Part shown: positions 52,343 through 61,040 of the stretch, in pieces
Numbering within the stretch: the first letter of the stretch is position 1
Layout of the letters: every line of letters starts with the position of its first letter
Source of the DNA: Pseudarthrobacter sp. fls2-241-R2A-127
GTDB taxonomy: Bacteria; Actinomycetota; Actinomycetes; Actinomycetales; Micrococcaceae
Direction of reading: 5' to 3'
Assembly: GCF_030209355.1 (NCBI RefSeq)
Contig: NZ_JARVSF010000012.1
Location: 167,592-231,591, forward strand
Length of the DNA stretch: 64,000 bases
Notes under the pieces: generated by a model
Databases searched by the model: none
The model's input: only the letters and a program-made list of their open reading frames with translations
What the model was told of the DNA's origin: nothing
Made by a program: the position numbers and the translations under genes

Positions 52343-54325
52343 ATGCCAGCCACCATCCCGGCCATCGTCTTCATTGGCGGTGGACCGCGCACGGCCGGTG
52401 TGCTGGAGCGAATCTCAGCGAACCGGCCGGAGGTCTTCGCGGGCCCGCTGCAGATCCACGTGGTGGAGCCCCATGTTCCCGGCTCGGGCCGCATCTGGCG
52501 GTACGACCAGGACCCCGGCCTGCTGCTCAACTCCATGGCCGCGGACATCACCATGTTCACGGATGAATCGGTGGACTGCGCCGGCCCCGCGGCCCCCGGT
52601 CCGGGCCTGGCCGAATGGGCTGCCGGCGTCCTGGATGCCTCCATCATCGACGTCCCGGACTTCCCCCAGCCGCTGTGGGACCAGCTCCGGGCCCTCACCG
52701 GCACCACGTTTCCCACCAGGCAGCTGCAGAGCCAGTACCTGGAGTGGTTCTTCCGCCGCGCGTCCAGGTCGTTGGGCCGCAGCGTCACCGTGCACCGCAC
52801 CACAGCCCTGGGCATCACCCCACGGGCCGGTGGCGGCTACGGCGTGGAACTCGGCAACGGCCGCAGCCTGCACGCGGACATCGTCGTCACAGCCCTGGGC
52901 CACACCCATTCCCGTCCCGACGCTGCCTCCGCCGGCTTCACGGACTTCGCCGCCCGGCACGGCGGCTTCCACGCGGCACCCAGCTACACCACCGACGTCG
53001 ACTACTCGCCCATCGCCGCCGGGCAGGACGTGATCGTGGCCGGCATGGGACTTGCGTTCGTGGACCTGCTGGCGCTGCTCATGGAAGGCCGCGGCGGCAG
53101 GTTCCAGGAAACGGGCGACGGCGGGCTCCGCTACCTTCCGTCCGGACGGGAACCACGGCTCTGGGCGGGCTCCCGCCGGGGCGTGCCGTACCACTCCAAG
53201 ATTTCCGCAGCCCTGAGGGGCCTGGCCCCGGGGCCGCTGCGGTTCTTCACCGCGGATGCCGTGAATTCCCTCCTGGACGCCCACGGCGAACTGGACTTCC
53301 GGCAGCACATCTGGCCCCTCATCGCCAAGGAGGCCGGGTACTGCTACTACCGGGAGCTGCTGACGGGGAGCCCGGAGAGCGCGGCCATGGAATGGGAAGA
53401 GTTTGCCGCCCGTTATGCGGAGATGGACTGGTGCAGCGGAGGGCGCACTGAGCTCGTGGCGGCCGCCGTGCCGGACCCGGGCCTGCACCTGGACCTGGAA
53501 CGGCTGGACCGGCCCTTCGATGGTGTCCAGTTCGCCGGCCACCAGGAACTGCAGGACGCTGTGGCCGGTTACATCGAGACCGATCTCTCTTTGCGGGACA
53601 GCCCGGACCATCCGGAAACGCTGGCACTGTTCCTGGCCCTGCTGCACATCTACATGGAGGTGGGGCGTGTGGTTCCGGCGGAACGGCTCAACGCGAAGTC
53701 CCAGCAGGTCATTCACGGCTGGTGGCATGGCTTCTTCAGCTTCGTGGACTCCGGGCCCCCGCCGCACCGGCTGCGCCAGATGCTTGCGCTGCACCGGGCC
53801 GGGCTGCTGCAGTTCCTTGGCCCCGACCTGGAGGTGTCCACGGACGAAACCAGCGGGACCTTCCGCGCCGCGTCCCGGCAGTCAGGAGTTTCCGTTTCGG
53901 CCAAGGCCCTCATCGAGGCGAGGCTCCCGTCCACCTCCGTGGCCCGCTCGCTGAACCCGGTGCTCGCGTCGCTGCACGGAAGCGGCCTGGGCAGCGAACA
54001 GCAGCTGTTGACCTCGGACGGCATCCACTCCACCGGGAAACTGCTGGTCTCGGCCACGCACCAGCTGGTGGATTCCCACGGCGCAGCCCAGCCCACCCTC
54101 TTCGGCGTAGGCCCTGGAACCTCTGGGTGGGGCGCGGGTGCCTTTGCCCGGCCCTACACCAACGCCGCCCCTTTCCGGGAGAATGATGCCGCGGCCCGCA
54201 GCGTCCTCGCCGCCGCCCGGGACGTGGCCTGCGCGTCCGTCCCGGTACCTTCAGAACCCGCGACTACAGAGCCAGCAACTACGGAACCGGCACCTTCGGA
54301 ACCAGCCGGCGTCGGAAACAACTGA
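52343..54325 (+). CDS. FAD/NAD(P)-binding protein (PF13454-type oxidoreductase)
   Basis: A 660-residue flavoprotein. The dinucleotide motif FIGGGPRTAGVLERI is at residues 9-23, with VVEPHVPGSGRIWRYDQDPGLLLNSMAADITMF and a second nucleotide region (VIVAGMGLAFVDLLAL). This large FAD family is poorly characterised. The last ~30 residues are a Pro/Glu/Thr repeat (EPATTEPATTEPAPSEPAG). GGAGCACCC precedes ATG 52343. It is divergent from the ABC importer-monooxygenase operon and probably belongs to the same pathway, perhaps supplying a redox or oxygenation step. The frame is open upstream but the N-terminal extension has no support. Confidence 0.82.
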   Translation: MPATIPAIVFIGGGPRTAGVLERISANRPEVFAGPLQIHVVEPHVPGSGRIWRYDQDPGLLLNSMAADITMFTDESVDCAGPAAPGPGLAEWAAGVLDASIIDVPDFPQPLWDQLRALTGTTFPTRQLQSQYLEWFFRRASRSLGRSVTVHRTTALGITPRAGGGYGVELGNGRSLHADIVVTALGHTHSRPDAASAGFTDFAARHGGFHAAPSYTTDVDYSPIAAGQDVIVAGMGLAFVDLLALLMEGRGGRFQETGDGGLRYLPSGREPRLWAGSRRGVPYHSKISAALRGLAPGPLRFFTADAVNSLLDAHGELDFRQHIWPLIAKEAGYCYYRELLTGSPESAAMEWEEFAARYAEMDWCSGGRTELVAAAVPDPGLHLDLERLDRPFDGVQFAGHQELQDAVAGYIETDLSLRDSPDHPETLALFLALLHIYMEVGRVVPAERLNAKSQQVIHGWWHGFFSFVDSGPPPHRLRQMLALHRAGLLQFLGPDLEVSTDETSGTFRAASRQSGVSVSAKALIEARLPSTSVARSLNPVLASLHGSGLGSEQQLLTSDGIHSTGKLLVSATHQLVDSHGAAQPTLFGVGPGTSGWGAGAFARPYTNAAPFRENDAAARSVLAAARDVACASVPVPSEPATTEPATTEPAPSEPAGVGNN

Positions 54326-54345
54326 CCAGTGACAAGGAAAGACCA

Positions 54346-54894
54346 GTGACCGCAGAATCCGGCCTCCGGCCCAGCACGCTCCAGGGACAGCCGCTCGACC
54401 CCGCCCGGCTCCAGGTCCTCAGCCTGCCCATGGACGACCCCAGCGTCCGTCCACTCCTTGACGAGCTCGCCGTCGAATATGACACCCGCTACGGGGACCT
54501 GTTTGGCCGCGGCGCCGCAGCGGAGGAACTGAACCGCTACCCGGCGGCCGAATTCGAGGGACCGCACGGCGCCCTGCTGGTGATCCAGGAAGACGGCGAG
54601 TCGATCGCCGGCGGCGCGTTCCGCCGGTACGACCCCGCCACAGCGGAACTGAAACGGATCTGGACCCACTCAGCCCACCGGCGTCGTGGTTTGGGCAGGC
54701 TGGTGCTGGCCGAACTCGAATCCCTGGCCGCCGCCCGCGGCTACACCAGGCTGTACCTGACCACCGGGCCGCGGCAGCCGGAAGCCAAGCACCTCTACCT
54801 CAGCACCGGCTACCAGGCGCAGTTCGACCTGGACGCGGATCCGGAAGCTATCGGGCCGCTGGCGTTCACCAAGGACCTGCCCGGAGGCCGCTGA
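54346..54894 (+). CDS. GNAT-family N-acetyltransferase
   Basis: A 182-residue acetyltransferase. The acetyl-CoA loop is visible as AHRRRGLGRLVLAELESLAAARG, and the C-terminal LYLSTGYQ is typical of the fold. It starts at GTG 54346 after AAGGAAAG, 20 bases after the FAD protein, so they are co-transcribed. In the Bacillus yxe/ytm operons an equivalent acetyltransferase N-acetylates S-modified cysteines before the monooxygenase step; the same role is plausible here. Confidence 0.85.
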   Translation: MTAESGLRPSTLQGQPLDPARLQVLSLPMDDPSVRPLLDELAVEYDTRYGDLFGRGAAAEELNRYPAAEFEGPHGALLVIQEDGESIAGGAFRRYDPATAELKRIWTHSAHRRRGLGRLVLAELESLAAARGYTRLYLTTGPRQPEAKHLYLSTGYQAQFDLDADPEAIGPLAFTKDLPGGR

Positions 54895-54948
54895 ACTGAC
54901 CGGGCGGGCACCATCCCATCCGGGGCAGCCCGCCGCTAAGCTAGCGCC

Positions 54949-56673
54949 ATGGCCACGAAAACCACAGCGGAGAAGCTTGCCACCATCCAGCAGGGCTACA
55001 CGCTGGAAGGTGCCACCATCGAGCTGGGGGCCGCCATCATCGACGGCGAACTCCACAAGGACGCGCCGGTGCGGCTGCCGCTGGCCATGATGAACAGGCA
55101 CGGGCTGGTGGCCGGCGCCACCGGGACGGGCAAGACCGTCACGTTGCACATGATGGCCGAACAGCTGTCCACCGCCGGCGTCCCCGTCTTCCTGGCGGAC
55201 ATCAAAGGCGACCTTTCCGGGCTGGCGACAGCCGCCGTCGGCAGCGACAAACTCACGGCCCGCACCCAAAGTGTCGGGCAGTCCTGGGAGGGGAAGGCGT
55301 TCCCGGTGGAGTTCCTCGCCCTGGGCGGGGACGGCAACGGCGTCCCGGTCCGCGCCACGGTCACGTCCTTCGGGCCCATCCTGCTTTCGCGGATCATGGA
55401 ACTGAACGACACACAGGAATCCAGCCTGCAACTGGTCTTCTACTTCGCGGACAAGAACGGCCTGGAACTCATCGACCTCAAAGACCTGCGCGCCGTCATC
55501 CAGTTCCTCACCTCGGACGAGGGCAAGGACAAGCTGGAGGAACTCGGCGGGCTGTCCAAGGCAACCGCCGGCGTGATCCTGCGCGAAATCATCAACCTCG
55601 AGGCACAGGGGCTGGAGAAGTTCTTCGGGGAACCGGAATTCAACACTGCCGAGCTCCTCCGTACCGCTCCGGACGGACGCGGCGTGGTCACCTGCCTCGA
55701 ACTGCCCACGCTGCAGACCAAGCCCATGCTGTTCTCCACCTTCCTCATGTGGCTGCTGGCAGACCTTTTCGAGGACCTGCCCGAAGCCGGAGACCTGGAC
55801 AAGCCCAAGCTGGTGTTCTTCCTGGACGAGGCACACCTGCTCTTCAACGGCGCCTCCAAGGCTTTCCTGGATGCCATCACCACCACCGTGCGGCTGATCC
55901 GGTCCAAGGGCGTGGGCATCTTCTTCGTCACCCAGACCCCCAAGGATGTGCCCGCCGACGTCCTGGGCCAGCTGGCCAACCGGGTGCAGCATGCCCTGCG
56001 CGCGTTCACCCCCGAGGACGCCAAAGCGCTCAAGGCTACGGTGTCCACGTTCCCGCTCAGCGACTACGACCTCGAGGAGACCCTGACCTCAGCGGGAATC
56101 GGCGAGGCCGTCATCACCGTCATGAACGAGAAAGGCGCGCCCACCCCGGTGGCCCTCACGCGGCTCCGCGCACCGGAATCCGTGATGGGGCCCGCCGAGG
56201 ATGCCCTGGTGCGGAGCACGGTGGCCGGCTCCGCACTGCTGGGCAAGTACGGGACGGCGGTGGACAATCCGTCCGCCTACGAGAAGCTCACCGGAAAGGC
56301 TGCCGCGCCCACCGGGCCGGCAGCTGCTGAGCCTGCCGCTGGCGCACCGGCCGGCGAGCCTGCACCTGGCGGCCAGCCCGCCCCGGCGTACGACGTGGAC
56401 GCCGAGGCCCGCCGTATCGAAGAGGAGATCCTGGGCCGGCCCAGCAGCCGGCCCGCGCAAACCCCGGTTCCCACGCCCCGCGCTCCCCAGCCTCCCGCGC
56501 AGCCGCAGCCCCAATCCCAGCCCGGCGGCATGATGGGGGATCTGGGAGGAGTGCTCGGCGGCGCCCTGGGTGGCGGGCTGAAGAGCATGGCACGGTCCAT
56601 GGGCACGCAGTTGGGACGCGAACTGCTCCGCGGCGTATTTGGCACTTCCTCCACCCGGCGCCGCCGCCGCTGA
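54949..56673 (+). CDS. HerA-like ATPase, DUF853 family
   Basis: A 574-residue protein. A HerA/FtsK-like ATPase core carries Walker A GATGTGKTVT (56-65), Walker B (KPKLVFFLDEAHLLF) and sensor region FFVTQTPKDVPADVLGQL. A Pro/Ala-rich linker (~445-525) and a Gly-rich plus basic tail follow. DUF853 proteins are widespread and usually solitary, with suspected roles in DNA translocation or nucleoid-linked processes. Function unproven. No nuclease gene of a known HerA partner type is adjacent. Confidence 0.86.
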   Translation: MATKTTAEKLATIQQGYTLEGATIELGAAIIDGELHKDAPVRLPLAMMNRHGLVAGATGTGKTVTLHMMAEQLSTAGVPVFLADIKGDLSGLATAAVGSDKLTARTQSVGQSWEGKAFPVEFLALGGDGNGVPVRATVTSFGPILLSRIMELNDTQESSLQLVFYFADKNGLELIDLKDLRAVIQFLTSDEGKDKLEELGGLSKATAGVILREIINLEAQGLEKFFGEPEFNTAELLRTAPDGRGVVTCLELPTLQTKPMLFSTFLMWLLADLFEDLPEAGDLDKPKLVFFLDEAHLLFNGASKAFLDAITTTVRLIRSKGVGIFFVTQTPKDVPADVLGQLANRVQHALRAFTPEDAKALKATVSTFPLSDYDLEETLTSAGIGEAVITVMNEKGAPTPVALTRLRAPESVMGPAEDALVRSTVAGSALLGKYGTAVDNPSAYEKLTGKAAAPTGPAAAEPAAGAPAGEPAPGGQPAPAYDVDAEARRIEEEILGRPSSRPAQTPVPTPRAPQPPAQPQPQSQPGGMMGDLGGVLGGALGGGLKSMARSMGTQLGRELLRGVFGTSSTRRRRR

Positions 56674-56800
56674 CTCCCGCGCCCGCCGGTGCCGGCAGCC
56701 CGGACTCGCCGGCCCCGGAAGGCGTGCCAGCTGACCTGCCAGCCGGCCGCCGTCGGACACTATCGGGGTCCCGCATGCCGGATTAGGGGGGACACCAACT

Positions 56801-56837
56801 TTAGAGTGCGTCCGCACTGCCGTTACTGTGTAGAACG
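56801..56837 (+). promoter_or_regulatory. Candidate promoter for a leaderless transcript
   Basis: TTAGAG (56801-56806) and TACTGT (56824-56829) are 17 bases apart, and the expected transcription start falls at about 56836, next to the GTG at 56837. There is no ribosome-binding site upstream of that codon, which fits leaderless translation, common in actinobacteria. Confidence 0.45.
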
Positions 56838-57835
56838 TGCAGATGAGTCAAGCGTTGGTGAGGATCGCGGCCGGATGGCTGCTGGGCCTCATGCTTGCCA
56901 TCGCCGGCGCCATTGTGGCCATCAACATTGTGAACAACACCGTAGCCAGTCCGCAGCAGCCCGTCAGGGAATACCTGGACGCCCTCCGGAGCGGCGACGG
57001 CGGCCGGGCCCTGGGCATCCTGCATGCCACTGTGCCACCCGCCAACGCCGCGATGCTGGATGGCAGCGGGCTGCAGACGGCGGCGTCACGGTTGTCCAAC
57101 GTTGACATCGGCGACCCCGAGGAGCGCCCGGGCAACCAGGTGATGGTGCCAATGGAATACACCATCGACGGCAGCCGCCTGCACAGCGAATTCCTGCTGC
57201 AGAAGACCGGCACCGAATGGCTCTTCTTCAACACCTGGGCCTTTGTCCCGTCACGGCTGCCCACGGTGGACATGACCGTAGTCAACGGCAACGAGGCGAC
57301 AGTCAACGGCGTTCCGGTAAACATGCCGGGCGGCCGCAACTCTTTCGCGGTGTTCTATCCGGGCGAGTACGAGGCCTCCCTCAACGGGCAGTACTTCTCG
57401 GCGCCGGCCACCCGCGCCACGGTCACCTCCAAGGACGCACCGGTGGCTCCGCTCAACCTGTTGACCCAAGCCACGGACAAGCTCAAGAGCGATGTTGGGG
57501 CCAAGGTCCGTGAATTCCTCGACGGCTGCGCGGCGGAGGCCGTCAAGGAACAAAAGCTCCAGCCGGACTGCCCCTTCTACTACGCCAGCAACAACCGGGT
57601 CCAGGACGGCACCATCAAGTGGAGCGTGACGGAATACCCGAACGTCTCGGTGGAGCCGTTCGACGGCCGCTGGGTGGTGGCACCGCTGGATGGCAAGGCC
57701 AAGGTGGAGGCGCTCCAGCAGAATGCCTTCACGGGGGCCTGGTATCCCTTGGACGCGGAGGTGGACTTCAGCTTCACCACCCGCCTGGACGTCGCCGGTG
57801 ACACAGTCAAGGTCACCCCGCAGCTGAGCTTCTAG
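56837..57835 (+). CDS. Membrane-anchored extracytoplasmic protein, unknown function
   Basis: 332 residues with one N-terminal transmembrane helix (~10-32) and a large outer domain rich in beta structure. It begins with a DUF4878/NTF2-like stretch (PQQPVREYLDALRSGDGGRALGIL), then repeats of short beta segments. Two cysteines at CAAEAVKEQKLQPDC could form a disulfide. Similar anchored proteins are common in Micrococcaceae without known function. The start is GTG 56837 or ATG 56843; no ribosome-binding site is visible for either. Confidence 0.68.
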   Translation: MQMSQALVRIAAGWLLGLMLAIAGAIVAINIVNNTVASPQQPVREYLDALRSGDGGRALGILHATVPPANAAMLDGSGLQTAASRLSNVDIGDPEERPGNQVMVPMEYTIDGSRLHSEFLLQKTGTEWLFFNTWAFVPSRLPTVDMTVVNGNEATVNGVPVNMPGGRNSFAVFYPGEYEASLNGQYFSAPATRATVTSKDAPVAPLNLLTQATDKLKSDVGAKVREFLDGCAAEAVKEQKLQPDCPFYYASNNRVQDGTIKWSVTEYPNVSVEPFDGRWVVAPLDGKAKVEALQQNAFTGAWYPLDAEVDFSFTTRLDVAGDTVKVTPQLSF

Positions 57836-57980
57836 GGCTGCGCCCTGCACGCAGCCGGTAGGCTGTCCGCGTCACGCAGGGCACCCTTTGATCGGAACCG
57901 GACACCACAGCCTTTGATTTCGCGGGTGCCGCCTCATCCCGGACGGGTGAAAACGTGCTCGGCGTGACGCCGTCCCCGGA

Positions 57981-58798
57981 CTACCTTCGCCTCTTCAGGA
58001 CAGCAAGCACCTGCTGAACCATCTCCTCGGGCCGGTACACCACATCCGCATAGTAGTAACGAAGCGCCGTGAACCCCTGCAGGACCGACTCATTGTTTCG
58101 GCGATGATCCCTTTGAACCTGTTTCCACTCAGCGTGGTGCCGTCCATCAAGCTCCACAACCAGCCAGCCGTCCAGCAGCAGATCAACGTACCCAACCCTT
58201 TCCAGGTACACCTGCGCCTGGACATGGATGCCGGCCTGGCGGAAGTACGTCCGGGCGAGCGTTTCCAGAAGCGAATCCGCCCCGCTGTCCACCCACCCCA
58301 AGACTCCCCGGGCCTTCCCGTTCCCGTTCCCCGGCAAGCGCTGACGCAGGAATTCGAGGGCATCTCACCCCGCGATACGGCACACTCCACCATGCCCAGT
58401 GACTCCGGAAAGGGCAGACAGCGCAGTGCATGAATCAAGACATCTGCCAGCGCCGTCACTGGCTGGAAACGTGAGGGCGGCAGCACGAGTCCGCCGTGGT
58501 GGACCGCCTCCCCACCTACAGATTCCCGCCGGCGGTGGTAAACATGCCGCCGCCCATCGGAGGGCAGGGACCACAGCCCGTAGGCAGCCACGGCGCTGGA
58601 ACACGTCAACAACTCCCGGTTCCGGAGCGCGGCGACCAGGTCCGGAGGCGCCGTCGGAAGCGCATACAGCCCCCGGCCGGGCTCCAAGAGTCCTGCACGC
58701 ACAGCCCGCCGGAGGGCAGCATCATCCACTCCCAGCTTTGCCAGCGCACGCCTCCGCGCAGCCCCGCCGCAAACTTCCAGGGCTCGAAAAACTTCCAT
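57981..58798 (-). pseudogene. AbiEi-antitoxin-like / DUF559 endonuclease-domain gene with a frameshift
   Basis: The N-terminal half (MEVFRALEVCGGAARRRALAKLGVDDAALRRAVRAGLL) is the AbiEi-like winged-helix domain found in actinobacterial proteins that end in a DUF559 (Vsr/PD-(D/E)XK-like) domain. That ending is present but in another frame: LGWVDSGADSLLETLARTYF to the stop at 57981, with the nuclease-like VDLLLDGWLVVELDG. The break is near 58358-58360, where adding one C to ATGCCCTCG would restore GEMPLEFLRQRLPG. Full length would be about 270 residues. The start at ATG 58798 is tentative; TTG 58837 is possible. Confidence 0.72.
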
Positions 58799-58953
58799 TG
58801 AGCCATGCTGGCGCTCCCCCGCCCATGCCGACAGCAAGGCCAGAACCTATGTGGACAGGGGAGGATCCGGCCAGCGTCACGCAGAGCACACTTTCAGGGC
58901 CGAGAGTCTCCGAAAAGCCCGGAATTCCGGGACGGCCGCCATGCTGGGAACAC

Positions 58954-58998
58954 GAAAGGCTGCCTCCCGTGACGCGGAGTCACAGTAAGCAGCCTTTC
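58954..58998. terminator. Stem-loop downstream of the thioredoxin-NHL gene
   Basis: GAAAGGCTGC (58954-58963) pairs with its complement at 58989-58998 around a 25-base loop, 17 bases beyond the stop of the minus-strand gene. The T run is weak, so termination is plausible but not certain. Confidence 0.5.
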
Positions 58999-59015
58999 AG
59001 CAGGTGGGGACCGGG

Positions 59016-61040
59016 TCAGTCCATGCCGCGGAGGTCCAGGACCAGTTCCGTGTCGCCGTCGGCCTGCAGGACCACCGGGATGCCCCAGTCCTGCTGGTAC
59101 AGGTGGCAGGCGGCGTGGTCCGGGATCTCGCCGTCCTCGGTCTCGGGTCCGTCGCAGGCAGCGGCGCGGGCGGTGATGTGCAGCACGCCCTCGGGAACAT
59201 CCGGGGACAGCTCCAGGGTACGCAGCAGCCCTACCGATGTCCCGCCGCCCGCTGCAAGGAGTTCCGGCGGAGTGGACGAAATCTTCAACTGCGTGGGATC
59301 GCCCCACCGTTCATCAAGCTTCTGGCCCGTGGGGGCGGTGAAGCGGACGGTCAGCTCCAGCGGGCCGGCCGCGACGGGGCTCTTGGGCCGTTGGGTCTGG
59401 GATGCGCCCTCGTCCACCTGCTGCGCCTCCTTGGGGATGGGCACGTAGACCAGCTGGTGCTTGTTGGCCTCCACCACCACCAGCAGCGGCTCCGATCCGG
59501 CGGACTGGGTGTGGTCCACGATCACGTCGGAGGGCTCGGCGAGGCCGCGGGCCAGGGTGGACACGGTACCGGTCGCGGGGTCGTACCGACGCACGGCTCC
59601 GTTGTAGGTATCCGCGATGGCCACGGATCCGTCGGGCAGGACGGTGACACCCAGCGGGTGCTGCAGCCGGGCCTCGGCGGCGGGACCATCACGGAAGCCG
59701 AAGTCGAACAGGCCCTTGCCGACGGCGGATTCAACCGTCACCAAGCCGTCGTCGCCAATGACCAGTTTGCGGATCGCGGACGTTTCGGAATCCGCAACCC
59801 AGATGTTGCCGTCGGCGTCCTCGGCCAGGCCGGAAGACTGGGCGAACCAGGCCTCATGGGCCGGACCGTCCAGCAGGCCTTCCAGCCCGTTGCCGGCCAC
59901 GATTGCCACGGCGCCGGTCACGGGGTCGAAGCTGAAGATCTGGTGCGTGCCGGCCATGGCCACCACCACCGCGTTGAGCTTCCGCGACCAGACAACGTCC
60001 CACGGGGAGCTGAGGGAGACCTCCAGCGGGTGCCCGCCCAGGCGTCCAGTGAACCCGGCAGCCTCCTCATCCACCCGCGCCGGGCCGGTTTCCAGCAGGC
60101 GCTGGATGCCGTTGCCGGCCAGGGTGGATGCTTTGCCGTCCGTGAGCGAGAGCCCGCGGAGGCGGTGGTTCACGGAGTCCGCAATTACGATGTCATACCC
60201 GGCCTTGGCTGCCACGTCTTCCGGGAGCAGCACCAGGCCTTGGGGCTCGTTGAACCGGGCGGTGGCGTCGTCACCGGCGGCCGGACCGTCGGCATGGCCC
60301 TTGGTGCCCGAGCCGAACGTGGCCAAGACAGTCTGGAAGTCCGTTCCCAGTTCCACCAGGCGGTGGTGTCCAGTGTCGGTGACCAGCCAGGAACCCTTGT
60401 CCGCTGCACCGGACGCCGCTGCACCCGCTGGGGTGCCGCCGTCGTGCGTTCCTGCCACGGCCGTAGACCCGCGGCCCGGCGGCAGGAACAGAGCCTTGCC
60501 GGGGAAGCGGAGGGTGCCGGAGGTGGCTTCGGGCGCCACATATGGGCCGGAGCCGCGGTGCAGGGTGCCCTTGGCCTCGTGTTCGGCGATGAGTTCGGGA
60601 ATCAGTACGGCCAGGCCGTCCGCGTGGCCCTCGCCGGACAGGTGCGCCACGATGTAGCCCTCGGGGTCGATGACCACCAGGGTGGGCCAGGCGCGGGCGG
60701 TGTAGGCCTTCCATGTGTCCAGTTCGGGATCGTCCAGGACCGGGTGGTGGATTTCGTACCGCTCCACGGCGGCGGCCAGGGCCACCGGATCCGCCTCGTG
60801 CTCGAACTTGGGCGAGTGGACGCCCACGGTGACCAGCACGTCAGAGTACTGCTCTTCCAGCGGGCGCAGCTCATCCAGGACGTGCAGGCAGTTGATGCAG
60901 CAGAAGGTCCAGAAGTCCAGCAGCACGATCTTGCCGCGCAGGGCTTCGAGGTCCAGGCTCTTGCCGCCGGTGTTCAACCAGTTGCGGCCCACCAGTTCGG
61001 AGGCCCGGACCCGGGCGTGCGTGCGTACGGTTTCGCTCAT
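59016..61040 (-). CDS. Thioredoxin-like and NHL-repeat protein (NHLRC2-type)
   Basis: A 674-residue protein: an N-terminal thioredoxin-like domain (residues ~15-150) with the redox pair Cys48 and Cys51 (TFCCINCLHV), then an NHL beta-propeller (~190-560) and a C-terminal beta domain. This is the layout of NHLRC2-type proteins, whose function is unclear. There is no signal peptide, so it is likely cytoplasmic. Its start overlaps the stop of the CopD/CtaG gene by one base, implying coupled expression. A link to copper/oxidase assembly is inferred from this pairing. Confidence 0.86.
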   Translation of the reverse strand: MSETVRTHARVRASELVGRNWLNTGGKSLDLEALRGKIVLLDFWTFCCINCLHVLDELRPLEEQYSDVLVTVGVHSPKFEHEADPVALAAAVERYEIHHPVLDDPELDTWKAYTARAWPTLVVIDPEGYIVAHLSGEGHADGLAVLIPELIAEHEAKGTLHRGSGPYVAPEATSGTLRFPGKALFLPPGRGSTAVAGTHDGGTPAGAAASGAADKGSWLVTDTGHHRLVELGTDFQTVLATFGSGTKGHADGPAAGDDATARFNEPQGLVLLPEDVAAKAGYDIVIADSVNHRLRGLSLTDGKASTLAGNGIQRLLETGPARVDEEAAGFTGRLGGHPLEVSLSSPWDVVWSRKLNAVVVAMAGTHQIFSFDPVTGAVAIVAGNGLEGLLDGPAHEAWFAQSSGLAEDADGNIWVADSETSAIRKLVIGDDGLVTVESAVGKGLFDFGFRDGPAAEARLQHPLGVTVLPDGSVAIADTYNGAVRRYDPATGTVSTLARGLAEPSDVIVDHTQSAGSEPLLVVVEANKHQLVYVPIPKEAQQVDEGASQTQRPKSPVAAGPLELTVRFTAPTGQKLDERWGDPTQLKISSTPPELLAAGGGTSVGLLRTLELSPDVPEGVLHITARAAACDGPETEDGEIPDHAACHLYQQDWGIPVVLQADGDTELVLDLRGMD

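Noticed and set aside
57836..57856. Seven-bp hairpin after the gene at 56837
   Set aside because: Too short and without a T run to call a terminator.
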